From positions 4,774,001 through 4,838,000 of the forward strand of contig NZ_CP062159.1 of the NCBI RefSeq assembly GCF_014844035.1: a stretch of DNA of 64,000 nucleotides. Direction: 5' to 3'. Shown here one piece after another: positions 8,779 to 17,612 of the stretch. The position numbers and the translations under genes are program-made. This stretch comes from Flavobacterium sp. MDT1-60 (GTDB lineage: Bacteria; Bacteroidota; Bacteroidia; Flavobacteriales; Flavobacteriaceae). The stretch's first letter is position 1; each line of letters starts with the position of its first letter. Under the pieces are notes generated by a model. It saw only the letters and a program-made list of their open reading frames with translations, was not told where the DNA came from and ran no database searches.

Positions 8779-9912
8779 ATGTCAACAACAAAAATACAAC
8801 TGAACACCATTGAAGAAGCTATAGAAGATATTCGTCAAGGTAAAGTAATCATTGTAGTAGATGATGAAGATCGTGAAAACGAAGGTGATTTTTTGGCTGC
8901 AGCTGAGAAAGTAACTCCGGAAATGATCAACTTTATGGCTACTCACGGACGCGGTTTAATTTGTACACCACTTACTGAAAGCCGCTGTAAGGAACTTGAT
9001 TTACGTGCAATGGTAAGCAACAATACAGATCATATGGAAACCGCTTTTACCGTTTCTGTAGATTTAAAAGGACATGGTGTTACGACCGGAATTTCAGCAG
9101 CAGACCGATCTAAAACAGTACAAGCTTTAGTTGACGGCAATACAAAACCTCATGATTTAGCACGCCCTGGACACATTTTTCCATTGATTGCAAAACAAGG
9201 TGGCGTTTTAAGAAGAACGGGGCACACAGAAGCCGCTATTGACTTCGCAAGGTTAGCTGGATTTAAATCTGCCGGCGTAATCTGCGAGATTTTAAATGAA
9301 GATGGAACAATGTCCCGTTTACCTGAATTGGTAAAAGTGGCAAAGAAATTCAATTTAAAATTGGTTTCAATTGAGGATCTTGTTGCCTACAGAATGCAGC
9401 ACGATAGCCTTATCGTTAAAAAAGAAGATTTTGATATCGAAACCCGTTTCGGAACTTTCAGACTTAGAGCTTACGAGCAAACTACCAATAAACAAATTCA
9501 TATTGCTTTAACTAAAGGAACATGGAATCTTGGAGAACCAATCTTAACCAGAATCCACTCTTCTCAGGTAAATAATGATTTATTAGGAACTTTAACCAAC
9601 AATGCTGAACAACAATTAGACGGTATGTTTAAAGTTATTAATGAAAACGGAAAAGGTGCTGTCGTTTTTATCAATCAGGATATGCAGGCAGTAAACCTGT
9701 TAAGCCGTATTTCTGAGCTTAAATCATTACAGGCAGGAGGTACGATGAAAGCTCCAAAAGTAATTATTGACAGTAAAGACTACGGAATTGGTGCCCAAAT
9801 CCTTCATGATATCGATATTTCTAAAATTAGATTGGTATCTAACACTGAACAAACAAAACGTGTGGGAATGATTGGCTACGGACTTGAAATTACTGATTAC
9901 GTAAACTACTAA
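8779..9912 (+). CDS. ribB: 3,4-dihydroxy-2-butanone-4-phosphate synthase with a degenerate GTP cyclohydrolase II domain
   Basis: Residues 1-205 are DHBP synthase (ribulose-5-phosphate to DHBP plus formate, riboflavin pathway). The acidic loop VVDDEDRENEGDF (26-38), THGRGLICTPL and GHTEAAIDFARLAG are intact. Residues 208-377 align with GTP cyclohydrolase II, but the three zinc cysteines are replaced (Gln263, Asn274, Ala276), and the catalytic QEGR-type motif reads QDMQ, with the arginine gone. The later DYGIGAQIL segment is kept. The second half is therefore probably not a cyclohydrolase, and a separate ribA should exist elsewhere. It resembles the RibB-X fusions described in other phyla. Confidence 0.93.
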   Translation: MSTTKIQLNTIEEAIEDIRQGKVIIVVDDEDRENEGDFLAAAEKVTPEMINFMATHGRGLICTPLTESRCKELDLRAMVSNNTDHMETAFTVSVDLKGHGVTTGISAADRSKTVQALVDGNTKPHDLARPGHIFPLIAKQGGVLRRTGHTEAAIDFARLAGFKSAGVICEILNEDGTMSRLPELVKVAKKFNLKLVSIEDLVAYRMQHDSLIVKKEDFDIETRFGTFRLRAYEQTTNKQIHIALTKGTWNLGEPILTRIHSSQVNNDLLGTLTNNAEQQLDGMFKVINENGKGAVVFINQDMQAVNLLSRISELKSLQAGGTMKAPKVIIDSKDYGIGAQILHDIDISKIRLVSNTEQTKRVGMIGYGLEITDYVNY

Positions 9913-9913
9913 T

Positions 9914-10303
9914 ATGGGTACATTAGAAGAACGCATCGTAAAATCAGAAACTCATATATTTAAGGCAGTTTTTCCAAGTACAACAAATCATTATGATACT
10001 TTATTTGGAGGAACCGCACTTCATTTGATGGATGAAGTTGCTTTTATTTGCGCGACAAGATTCAGCAGAAAGAAAGTGGTAACGATTTCAACCGGACAAA
10101 TTGATTTTAAAAAAGCAATTCCGGCGGGAACTTTAATCGAATTAGTAGCCAAAGTGATTAGTGTAGGAAGAACAAGCTGCAAAATTCACGTCGATATTTT
10201 CATGGAACAAATGTATTCAGAGCTTCGTGAAACGGTAGTTTCAGGAACTTTTTCGTTTGTTGCAGTCGATGAAAACAAAAAACCAGTCCCTATTTTGGAC
10301 TAA
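9914..10303 (+). CDS. Acyl-CoA thioesterase (hotdog fold, YciA-like)
   Basis: A 129-residue single hotdog-domain protein that would hydrolyse acyl-CoA thioesters in the cytoplasm. The motif TLFGGTALHLMDEVAFICATRFS contains the Asp of the family on the central helix, and VTISTGQIDFKKAIPAGTLIELVAKV is the paired strand. The start codon comes one base after the ribB stop, so it is translated from the same message. Enzymes of this kind act as hexamers or trimers of dimers. The substrate is not decided by the sequence. Confidence 0.92.
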   Translation: MGTLEERIVKSETHIFKAVFPSTTNHYDTLFGGTALHLMDEVAFICATRFSRKKVVTISTGQIDFKKAIPAGTLIELVAKVISVGRTSCKIHVDIFMEQMYSELRETVVSGTFSFVAVDENKKPVPILD

Positions 10304-10400
10304 TCACGTTATTTAACGTAAAATTGTTTTTAAAATAAATACTGATTATGAATGACTTAAAAATTAATTTAAAATAATCAGTAAAAAAGCTTTAAAAAAG

Positions 10401-10431
10401 TTTTGATAACCGAAAAAGCGTCTTATATTTG
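10401..10431 (+). promoter_or_regulatory. Promoter of tRNA-Ser
   Basis: TTTTG at 10401-10405 and TATATTTG at 10424-10431, 18 bases apart, form a near-consensus Bacteroidota promoter. The tRNA 5' end is 33 bases downstream. Confidence 0.65.
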
Positions 10432-10463
10432 CACTCGCAATCAGCAAATGATCGCAACATACT

Positions 10464-10548
10464 GGAGAAATGGCAGAGCGGTCGAATGCGGCAGTCTTGA
10501 AAACTGTTGACTGTAACAGGTCCGGGGGTTCGAATCCCTCTTTCTCCG
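10464..10548 (+). tRNA. tRNA-Ser (anticodon TGA)
   Basis: An 85-base class II tRNA. The acceptor arm GGAGAAA pairs with TTTCTCC (10541-10547), followed by discriminator G. The anticodon stem GCAGT/ACTGT encloses loop CTTGAAA with anticodon TGA. A long variable arm and the T arm GGGGGTTCGAATCCCTC complete it. CCA is not encoded. It is the left edge of the accessory region, and its 3' end resembles the detached copy at 32.27 kb. Short open frames across it on both strands are artefacts. Confidence 0.96.
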
Positions 10549-10613
10549 CGAAGGCCCGAAAACAAAGGAAAAACAAGATTTTAAAAGTTTTCAAAAAGCC
10601 TAAAAAAAGCGGT

Positions 10614-10649
10614 AAACCCTGCAAATCCAACGATTTGCAGGGTTTTTTC
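10614..10649 (+). terminator. Terminator behind tRNA-Ser
   Basis: A perfect 14-bp stem, AAACCCTGCAAATC at 10614-10627 and its complement at 10632-10645, with loop CAAC, running into a T-rich tail. A similar stem follows the tRNA fragment at 32.27 kb. Confidence 0.9.
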
Positions 10650-10690
10650 TTTTATACCGCTTTTCAATATTTATAAAAACACTCAAAAAC

Positions 10691-10737
10691 TTTGTGGCGC
10701 ATTCGTGGCACATTTGAAAATTTCGAAAATGTGCCAC
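10691..10737. repeat. Attachment-type repeat, copy 1, with an inverted repeat
   Basis: TTGTGGCGCATTCGTGGCAC at 10692-10711 is an 11-base-period double GTGGC motif shared with copies near 19.48, 24.04, 24.14 and 32.43 kb. Its second half also forms a perfect inverted repeat GTGGCACATTT (10705-10715) / AAATGTGCCAC (10727-10737). The position just behind a tRNA terminator suggests integrase arm-type binding sites; this is inference. Confidence 0.55.
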
Positions 10738-10870
10738 AAAATTTCATATTAAGCCCCTATATCAAAGGGGTTAAGAACGTTTACATCTTATTTAAATGAG
10801 GTTATAATTCTACATTTACTAATCTAATAAGTTGAATTATGCTAGAGAACGGCTTTGATATTCTTTTTGA

Positions 10871-11143
10871 AAGCATCCCGTAAGAGTAATATTAGAAAGA
10901 ATAGTCGGAGAAGGATTAATTAGCAACACAACAATAAGTGGCGGATTATATGCTGTTTTCTATAAAGAAGCACCAATATCTAAATACTTCAAAACATGGA
11001 ATTACATTTACGAAGTATGGTTTGAAGAAAATGGTTACCAGCCAGATAATAGAAATTTCTTTCTAAATCATTTAAATGCCCCTAAATCACATCCCGAAAA
11101 TCTTCATATTATTGACATTTATATACCAATTAAATTACTGTAA
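10871..11143 (+). pseudogene. Remnant of a GyrI-like effector-binding regulator (AraC C-terminal half)
   Basis: There is no start codon, but the frame ending at the TAA of 11141-11143 reads TISGGLYAVFYKEAP, then TWNYIYEVWFEENGYQPD and HPENLHIIDIYIPIKLL. This is the second half of the GyrI-like small-molecule-binding domain found alone or behind AraC DNA-binding domains. A TGA at 10868 in the same frame and the lack of any N-terminal part show it is broken. It lies between the tRNA-linked repeat and the tetR gene. From 11144 to 11327 I see nothing. Confidence 0.65.
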
Positions 11144-11327
11144 GAATTGTGAAATGTATTAGGTAAAATAAAAACTAATCAAATTCAAATTTAATGAAAT
11201 AACCATTTATTGTATCATCCTCTATGACAGGTAATGGTTTGCGATTTAATTTTAGAATGTAGAGTACTTCCAAAGTTAACAGCCCTTTTATGTAAAATTG
11301 CAAAATATTTATTGAAATATTTTAAAA

Positions 11328-11362
11328 TTTTGAACGTTGTTCAAAATTTAATCGTATGTTTG
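11328..11362 (+). promoter_or_regulatory. tetR promoter with overlapping operator
   Basis: TTTTGAACGTTGTTCAAAA (11328-11346) is a perfect 8+3+8 palindrome. Its first TTTTG can serve as the -33 element, with TATGTTTG at 11355-11362 as the -7 box (22 bases apart). A second TGAAC-AAT-GTTCA palindrome stands before the efflux genes at 12018-12030. The -7 box overlaps an ATG at 11356, which therefore cannot be the translation start. Confidence 0.7.
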
Positions 11363-11379
11363 CAAAATATATTTCAGAT

Positions 11380-11997
11380 ATGAGTACGGCAGAAAGAAAA
11401 GCACGCGAAAAAGAAGCACTAAAATTACTGATTCTAAAAGGAGCTAAAAAACTCTTTTTAGAAAGAGGGATAGAACAGACTACTATTCGAAATATCGCAG
11501 ATGAAATTGATTACAGCGTTGGAACTGTTTATGTCTATTTTAAGGACAAAAATGCTATCCTGCACGATCTGCATTCGATTGGATTTCAAGAACTGGGTGG
11601 AAACTTCAGAGAGCTATTATTAGTTGAGGATGCTATGGAGCGTTTACGAAAAATGGGAATCATATATATGAAGTTCGCTATTGAAAACCAGGAAATGTAT
11701 GACCTGATGTTTAATGTCAAGGCGCCTATGGAATTTATCGAAGCTTCTGAAAAAGCAGAATGGAATGAAGGTGCTACCACATTTGGAGCCTTAAAGACTA
11801 CTGTAGAAGATTGTATGAATGCAGGGCATTTCAAGGGGCACAATTTAGAACCGTTGGCATTTTTGATCTGGAGCCTGATGCACGGTATGTGCAGTCTTGA
11901 AATACGCCAGAGAACAAAAGGTGTTATGTTTACCAATCCTGATACCATCCTTTTAGACGGCTATAGCGAATATTTAAAAATAATAGAGAAGCTTTAA
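11380..11997 (+). CDS. TetR family transcriptional regulator
   Basis: A 205-residue protein from the ATG at 11380. A start at 11356 would add eight residues but lies inside the -7 box. The N-terminal helix-turn-helix is clear: LFLERGIEQTTIRNIADEID followed by YSVGTVYVYFKDKNAIL. The C-terminal half is the ligand-binding and dimer domain and is not family-specific. It sits upstream of, and in line with, an outer-membrane channel, a periplasmic adaptor and an RND pump gene. Matching palindromes stand before both itself and the pump genes, so it most likely represses both. Confidence 0.93.
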   Translation: MSTAERKAREKEALKLLILKGAKKLFLERGIEQTTIRNIADEIDYSVGTVYVYFKDKNAILHDLHSIGFQELGGNFRELLLVEDAMERLRKMGIIYMKFAIENQEMYDLMFNVKAPMEFIEASEKAEWNEGATTFGALKTTVEDCMNAGHFKGHNLEPLAFLIWSLMHGMCSLEIRQRTKGVMFTNPDTILLDGYSEYLKIIEKL

Positions 11998-12017
11998 TAT
12001 TTTTTTGACCAAAAAAA

Positions 12018-12030
12018 TGAACAATGTTCA
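12018..12030 (+). promoter_or_regulatory. Operator before the efflux operon
   Basis: TGAACAATGTTCA is a perfect 5+3+5 palindrome that shares TGAAC-N3-GTTCA with the tetR operator at 11328-11346. It lies 12 bases before the first ATG of the TolC-like gene. Confidence 0.7.
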
Positions 12031-12041
12031 ACTAATAAACA

Positions 12042-13388
12042 ATGTACAAACTAATGAAAAATGCAATAACACTAGCAATGATCTGTTTTGGAATCTTAGG
12101 ATATTCCCAAAGCAAACTTGACAATTACATCCATATTGGATTAGAAAGCAATGAAGTAATCAAACAGCACAATTTTGATATCAACAAAAGTATCTACGCG
12201 CTGAAAGAAGCCCGTTCCCTATTCTACCCTACTGTTTCTTTAAATGCAAATTATACAAAAGCAGATGGCGGAAGAACAATAGACATTCCTATTGGCGATA
12301 TGTTGAATCCAGTATACAGTACCTTAAATCAGATTACAAATTCGAATGCTTTTCCTGCTCTGCAAAACCAATCCGTTTTGATAAACCCGGACAATTTCTA
12401 TGATGCTAGAATTCACACAACCATGCCACTGTTGAATTTCGAAATCATCTACAACAAAAGAATCAAGAGCCAGCAGAGTTCGCTGCAAAAAATAGAGCTG
12501 GAAATATACAAAAGAGAGCTGGTCAAGGAAATAAAAACAGCCTATTACAAATATCTCCAGTCAATGGAGGGAGTTACTATCTATCAGGATGCTTTAAAAT
12601 TAGTCAGGGAAAACCAGAGGGTAAACCAGTCTTTATTTAAAAATGATAAAATAAATCGTACAGCAGTTCTTAGAAGTGATAACGAGGTGATTCGTATTGA
12701 AGCAAACCTGGAAACCGCAAAGCACACGAGTAACAATGCCAAATCTTATTTTAATTTCCTGATCAATCAAAAATTGGACAGCGCCATTGAGGTGGATTTA
12801 GACAAAGAAAGCCTGCCTAATGTACTGGTTCAGGAAAATACCTCAAACAGGGAGGAACTTTCAAAACTTACTCTCGCCAAAGATTTAAACGGTAATGTAG
12901 GCAAGCTAACACAATCCTACTGGTATCCAAAGCTGAGTGGTTTTGCCGATTTTGGTTTTCAGGACTTTGATTTCGAAGTCAACAAACAATCCCGATATTA
13001 CTTTGCAGGTGCTGCTTTAGAATGGACTATTTTCTCAGGCAACAAAAACAAATACAAGCTCAAGCAGGTTGAAGAAGACAGTAAGAGAATAAGTTCTCAG
13101 ACAGACAATGTAAAACAGCAGTTACTCCTTCAGTTTCAGGTAACCCAAAACAACCTAAAATCAGCATTGGAACAATTCAACGCAGATAAAAGTCAAAAAG
13201 AGTCGGCCAAAAAATACAATGAGGATATAACCAAATTATATAAAGAAGGCCAGGCCATTTATATAGAACTTCTCGATGCACAAAACCAGTGGGTAAATGC
13301 CCAGCTCAATACTAATATATCTCTTTATAATTCGTGGATTGCTTTTGCAGAATTAGAAAGAGCCAATGCAACTTTTACTTTTAATTAA
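12042..13388 (+). CDS. TolC family outer-membrane efflux protein
   Basis: A 448-residue outer-membrane channel component of a tripartite pump. The signal peptide ends near YSQ (about residue 23); a second ATG at 12054 would give a neater signal. Two repeats of long alternating helices are visible, including YYKYLQSMEGVTIYQDALKL and the C-terminal YKEGQAIYIELLDAQNQWVNAQ, the conserved OEP motif in which LLDAQ is typical. It is first in an operon with adaptor and pump genes 17 and 8 bases apart. Confidence 0.92.
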   Translation: MYKLMKNAITLAMICFGILGYSQSKLDNYIHIGLESNEVIKQHNFDINKSIYALKEARSLFYPTVSLNANYTKADGGRTIDIPIGDMLNPVYSTLNQITNSNAFPALQNQSVLINPDNFYDARIHTTMPLLNFEIIYNKRIKSQQSSLQKIELEIYKRELVKEIKTAYYKYLQSMEGVTIYQDALKLVRENQRVNQSLFKNDKINRTAVLRSDNEVIRIEANLETAKHTSNNAKSYFNFLINQKLDSAIEVDLDKESLPNVLVQENTSNREELSKLTLAKDLNGNVGKLTQSYWYPKLSGFADFGFQDFDFEVNKQSRYYFAGAALEWTIFSGNKNKYKLKQVEEDSKRISSQTDNVKQQLLLQFQVTQNNLKSALEQFNADKSQKESAKKYNEDITKLYKEGQAIYIELLDAQNQWVNAQLNTNISLYNSWIAFAELERANATFTFN

Positions 13389-13405
13389 ATCAAAAAACAA
13401 TAATT

Positions 13406-14449
13406 ATGAAAAAATCTATAGCAATATGCCTTTTTGCCTTTCCTGTTTTTTATGCCTGCAAAGAAGAAAAAAAAGAGCACAGCACATTTGAAACTGCGGA
13501 AGTGGTATCCATTAAAACAGCAACAGTTGAATCATTAGCACTTACCAATAATATAAGCGCTTCAGGTCTGGTAACAACAGAAAACACTGCCAATTATGCC
13601 TTTAAAATTGGAGGTGTCGTAAATCACATTTATGTGGAAGAAGGACAGTTTTTCAAAAAAGGACAGCTGTTAGCAACATTGGATGAAACCGAAATTAGTG
13701 CGGGTTTAAACCAGACAGATTTAAACGTAAAAAAATACGAACGCGATTACACGCGTGCCAACAATTTATATAAAGACAGCGTGTACACCTTAGAACAGCT
13801 TCAAAATACAAAAACGGGCCTGGATATTGCCAAAAAGCAGAAAGATGCAGTTGCTTTTAATGCCCGTTATGCAAAAATATATGCAGCTGCCGATGGTTTT
13901 GTATCTCAAAAAATAGCCAATGTAGGCGAAGTCGTGGGACCAGGCTCTCCTATTCTGGCTATTAATGAAACCTCCCACAACAATAACTACTTATTAAAAA
14001 TTGGACTTACCGATACAGAATGGGCAGCTGTAAAAATTGGACAGAAAGCAGTTGTTACCCTTGATGGGTATCCCGACAAACAATTTGATGCTTCAGTTTT
14101 TCGAAAGTCACAATCAGCAGATGCGGCACTGGGCTCTTTTCAGGTGGAGCTGAAACTGGATATGAAAAGCAGTAAACCGGCAGTGGGTATGTTTGGTAAA
14201 GCCGAAATTCATACTGATAATGCACAGGATGTAATCACAATCCCATATGATGCGCTCATCGAAGCTGATGGTAACAAAGCCTTTGTATTTCTATTGAAAA
14301 ACAATAAAGTAAAAAGACAGCCAGTAACCATCTATAAGTTTGAAAACAAAACGGTTTATATAAAAGATGGACTGCAAAAAACAGATCAGATAGTGATCTC
14401 AAACAGTGCCTATCTGAACGAACAATCAACGATCAAAATAATTAAATAA
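13406..14449 (+). CDS. RND efflux periplasmic adaptor (membrane fusion) lipoprotein
   Basis: A 347-residue adaptor linking pump to channel. The signal peptide ends in a lipobox, VFYACKEE, so it is lipid-anchored. A biotinyl-lipoyl-like half motif (GGVVNHIYVEEGQFFKKGQLLATLD, read in two overlapping pieces) precedes a short helical hairpin (about 95-135), then the second half ADGFVSQKIANVGEVVGPGSP and beta-barrel segments. It lies between the TolC-like and RND genes of the TetR-controlled operon. Confidence 0.93.
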   Translation: MKKSIAICLFAFPVFYACKEEKKEHSTFETAEVVSIKTATVESLALTNNISASGLVTTENTANYAFKIGGVVNHIYVEEGQFFKKGQLLATLDETEISAGLNQTDLNVKKYERDYTRANNLYKDSVYTLEQLQNTKTGLDIAKKQKDAVAFNARYAKIYAAADGFVSQKIANVGEVVGPGSPILAINETSHNNNYLLKIGLTDTEWAAVKIGQKAVVTLDGYPDKQFDASVFRKSQSADAALGSFQVELKLDMKSSKPAVGMFGKAEIHTDNAQDVITIPYDALIEADGNKAFVFLLKNNKVKRQPVTIYKFENKTVYIKDGLQKTDQIVISNSAYLNEQSTIKIIK

Positions 14450-14457
14450 CTACCAGT

Positions 14458-17400
14458 ATGAAAATTACAAACTTTGCCGTTAAAAATTATCAGTTCACAC
14501 TGATTATATTTCTTCTGGTTGCCGTAGTAGGTTATATAACCCTGTTTTCAATGCCGCGCTCCGAGGATCCTTCAACCCATGCGCCCCAATATCTGATTAC
14601 GGTAATTTATCCGGGCACCAGCCCGAAAGATATGGAGGAGCAGGTCGTAAAGCCTATTGAGAGCAAGATTTACGCCCTTGAAAATATTGACAAAATTTTG
14701 ACCACCGTAGAAGACGGAGTTGCTGCATTTCAGGTAAAATTTAAATACGGTGTTGATGTTGACAATAAATATCAGGAAATCTCTACAGAAATAAATGCGC
14801 TGAAAAGCAGTGAACTTCCCAAAGATATTTATCTGATCAAGACCGAGAAAATTGCCTCATCGGACGTAAAAATCCTGCAAGTGGCATTGGTCTCTGAAAA
14901 TGTTTCGGACAAGAAACTGCGTGATGAAGCCGATAAGCTAAAAACAAAATTAGAAAAGATTACCAACCTTAAGGATGTGGAATATGACGGAATCCCTGAA
15001 CAGGAAATCCGGGTTGATTTGCAGCTGGATAAATTGGCGCAGCTAAAGATTCCTTTAAATGCGGTTATGGGGAGCCTGCAGAGTGAAGCTGCCGATATTC
15101 CCGGTGGAAGCATTGATCTTGATACCAAGGTATTCAATGTAAAAACAAGTGGTAAGTTTAAAAATGAACAGGACGTTGCCAATACGGTTATTTACAATGC
15201 GAACGGAAAAATAATTTACATGAGAGATGTGGCTGAAGTAAGCTACAAGTCAGAAACCGTAGATCATATTACGCGTATCAACGGGCACCGCTGTGTTTTG
15301 GTTACCGCCGGAATGAAAGACAATATCAACATTGCAGATGTTGAAGCCCAGTACCTGCCTATTGTAGAGGAATTTTCCAAAGAACTTCCCCCAAATATTA
15401 AACTGGTTAAAAACTTTGACCAGGCTCAAATGGTTTCAGAACGCTTGGGACATTTGGGTTTTGACTTCGGTCTTGCTATTTTCCTTGTGATCATCACATT
15501 GCTTCCATTAGGCTCAAGAGCTTCTATCATTGTTATGATCTCCATACCGCTGTCCTTAGCGTTAGGGCTAATTGTTATGAATGCACTGGGTTACTCCCTG
15601 AATCAGCTGAGTATCGTTGGTCTGGTGGTTGCTTTGGGACTTTTGGTAGACGACAGTATTGTTGTGGTAGAAAATATTGAGCGCTGGCTGCGCGAGGGAC
15701 ATTCTAAAATGGATGCCGTACTAAAAGGCACTAAACAGATTGGTATTGCTGTGGTGGGCTGTACCGCTACCCTAGTCATCGCATTTTTACCTTTGGCTTT
15801 CCTTCCCGATGTTGCGGGTGAATTTATCCGAAGCCTTCCAATGGCAGTCATTACAAGTGTCTTGGCCTCTATGGTTGTAGCATTAACGTTAGTTCCGTTT
15901 TTGGGAAGCAGATTTTTAAAAACACACGAACATGGCGAAGGAAATATCTTTCTGCAATATTTACAAAAATTCCTTACCAGATCGTATAGAGATATAATGC
16001 CAAAAGCATTGAAATATCCAAAAACAACTATTGCAATATCAGTAGCTTTAAGTTTTACAGCATTTGGATTGTTTACCCTTACAGGGTTTAAATTATTTCC
16101 TACCTCTGAAAAGCCAATGTTCCTGATCAATATAAAGACACCGCTTCAATCCAGTATCTCAGAGAGCAACAGGGTAACCAAAATGGTAGAGGCGGAATTG
16201 AAAAACCATAAAGAAATTGCCTTTTTCACTGCAAATGTCGGCAAGGGAAATCCGCAGATTTATTATAATGTACATCCGCAGGACAGAAAACCAGACTTCG
16301 GGCAGGTCTTTGTTCAGCTGTCTGACGAGGCAAAACCTTCGGAAAAAACCGCATTAATTGAAACTTTGAGAGAAAAATTCAAAACAATGCCTTACGCTAA
16401 AATAGAAATAAAAGACTTTGAACAAGGTCCACCGCTTGAAGCCAATATTGTGGTACGATTGTTTGGAGAAGACCAGGATGTGCTTCGCAAACTGTCTTTT
16501 CAGGTAGAAAATATTCTGCGCGGACAAAAGGGAACGATTTACGTTAATAATGAATTGAACACCTATAAGACTGACGTAAAAGTAAAGATCAATAAAGAGA
16601 AAGCCAGAACACTGGGCGTGCTGACCAGCGATATCGATAAGGTGATCCGTCTTGCCGTAGCAGGTTTGAACGTTGGGGATTATATTGACGATCGCGGCGA
16701 TGCCAGAAATGTGACCCTGACCCTGCCACGTGATAAATTTTCTAATCTGGATGCCTTAAAAAATCTGTATGTAAATAATATACAGGGAACACCTATTGCT
16801 CTGAACCAGGTTGCAGCACTTTCTTTTGAAACCTCTCCAACAGCGATCAATCATTTTAATAAATCACGATTCTCAAAAGTAACTGCAGTATCACAGGAAG
16901 GTTATTATGCTAATGATTTACTTACAGAAATTGTTCCGAAACTGGACCAGTTAAAAATGCCAAAGGGATACTATTATAAATTGGCAGGAGAAAAAGAATC
17001 AGAAGGCGATTCACTTGGAGGTAATTTCCTTTCAGTAATCATACTAAGTACTTTCTTGTTTATAGCTGTTCTGTTATTACAATTTAAAACCTTTAAAGGA
17101 ATCATCATTGTACTGTCTATTATTCCTTTGGGAATTTTAGGAGGGGTGGTATTTTTACTGATCGATGGCAGCCCGATGTCACTTGTGGCCATTATCGGAT
17201 TTATCGGTCTCTCCGGAATACAGGTGAAGAACTCACTGCTGCTCGTTGATTTTACCAACCAGCTGCGCCAGGAAGGGTATTCCATTGATGAAGCGATTGC
17301 CATTGCAGGGGAAACGCGTTTTCTTCCCGTTGTACTGACATCCATTACAGCCATATGCGGATTGATTCCACTTGCCCTGAACTCCAACCCGCTTATCGCG

Positions 17401-17508
17401 CCTTTGGCAATTGTACTGATCGGAGGACTTGTAAGCTCTACCATCCTTTCGAGAATCGTGACCCCGGTAATGTATAAACTGATTCCGCCAACAATTGAAG
17501 AGGTATAG
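14458..17508 (+). CDS. RND efflux pump inner-membrane permease
   Basis: A 1016-residue proton-driven pump of the AcrB/CzcA superfamily. TM1 lies at about 13-32, large periplasmic loops span about 35-330 and 560-860, and two clusters of membrane helices follow each loop. The proton-relay aspartates are in LGLLVDDSIVVVENIERW (TM4). VKNSLLLVDFTNQLRQEGY marks the second half. NFDQAQMVSERLGHL is typical of hydrophobic-drug pumps rather than metal pumps, which usually carry an extra acidic residue in TM4. The substrate is unknown. It is the last gene of the operon. Confidence 0.95.
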   Translation: MKITNFAVKNYQFTLIIFLLVAVVGYITLFSMPRSEDPSTHAPQYLITVIYPGTSPKDMEEQVVKPIESKIYALENIDKILTTVEDGVAAFQVKFKYGVDVDNKYQEISTEINALKSSELPKDIYLIKTEKIASSDVKILQVALVSENVSDKKLRDEADKLKTKLEKITNLKDVEYDGIPEQEIRVDLQLDKLAQLKIPLNAVMGSLQSEAADIPGGSIDLDTKVFNVKTSGKFKNEQDVANTVIYNANGKIIYMRDVAEVSYKSETVDHITRINGHRCVLVTAGMKDNINIADVEAQYLPIVEEFSKELPPNIKLVKNFDQAQMVSERLGHLGFDFGLAIFLVIITLLPLGSRASIIVMISIPLSLALGLIVMNALGYSLNQLSIVGLVVALGLLVDDSIVVVENIERWLREGHSKMDAVLKGTKQIGIAVVGCTATLVIAFLPLAFLPDVAGEFIRSLPMAVITSVLASMVVALTLVPFLGSRFLKTHEHGEGNIFLQYLQKFLTRSYRDIMPKALKYPKTTIAISVALSFTAFGLFTLTGFKLFPTSEKPMFLINIKTPLQSSISESNRVTKMVEAELKNHKEIAFFTANVGKGNPQIYYNVHPQDRKPDFGQVFVQLSDEAKPSEKTALIETLREKFKTMPYAKIEIKDFEQGPPLEANIVVRLFGEDQDVLRKLSFQVENILRGQKGTIYVNNELNTYKTDVKVKINKEKARTLGVLTSDIDKVIRLAVAGLNVGDYIDDRGDARNVTLTLPRDKFSNLDALKNLYVNNIQGTPIALNQVAALSFETSPTAINHFNKSRFSKVTAVSQEGYYANDLLTEIVPKLDQLKMPKGYYYKLAGEKESEGDSLGGNFLSVIILSTFLFIAVLLLQFKTFKGIIIVLSIIPLGILGGVVFLLIDGSPMSLVAIIGFIGLSGIQVKNSLLLVDFTNQLRQEGYSIDEAIAIAGETRFLPVVLTSITAICGLIPLALNSNPLIAPLAIVLIGGLVSSTILSRIVTPVMYKLIPPTIEEV

Positions 17509-17612
17509 GCGTTTAAATCAATAATAGCTTTCTACGAAAAAGTGATAAAATAAAATTTTTTGAAAATTAAAAAAATTAAAATTATTATAATAATTCACTA
17601 AAAACTACAATT

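Noticed and set aside
10364..10676. Two open frames of 88 and 68 codons on opposite strands
   Set aside because: They cover tRNA-Ser and its terminator and have no start context; they are by-products of the tRNA sequence.
11356..11379. ATG at 11356 as start of the TetR gene
   Set aside because: It lies inside the -7 box TATGTTTG, so it cannot be within the message; the ATG at 11380 fits.
14458..17508. Heavy-metal efflux (CzcA) as the job of the RND pump
   Set aside because: No metal-binding signature in TM4 and no Czc-type neighbours; the substrate is left open.
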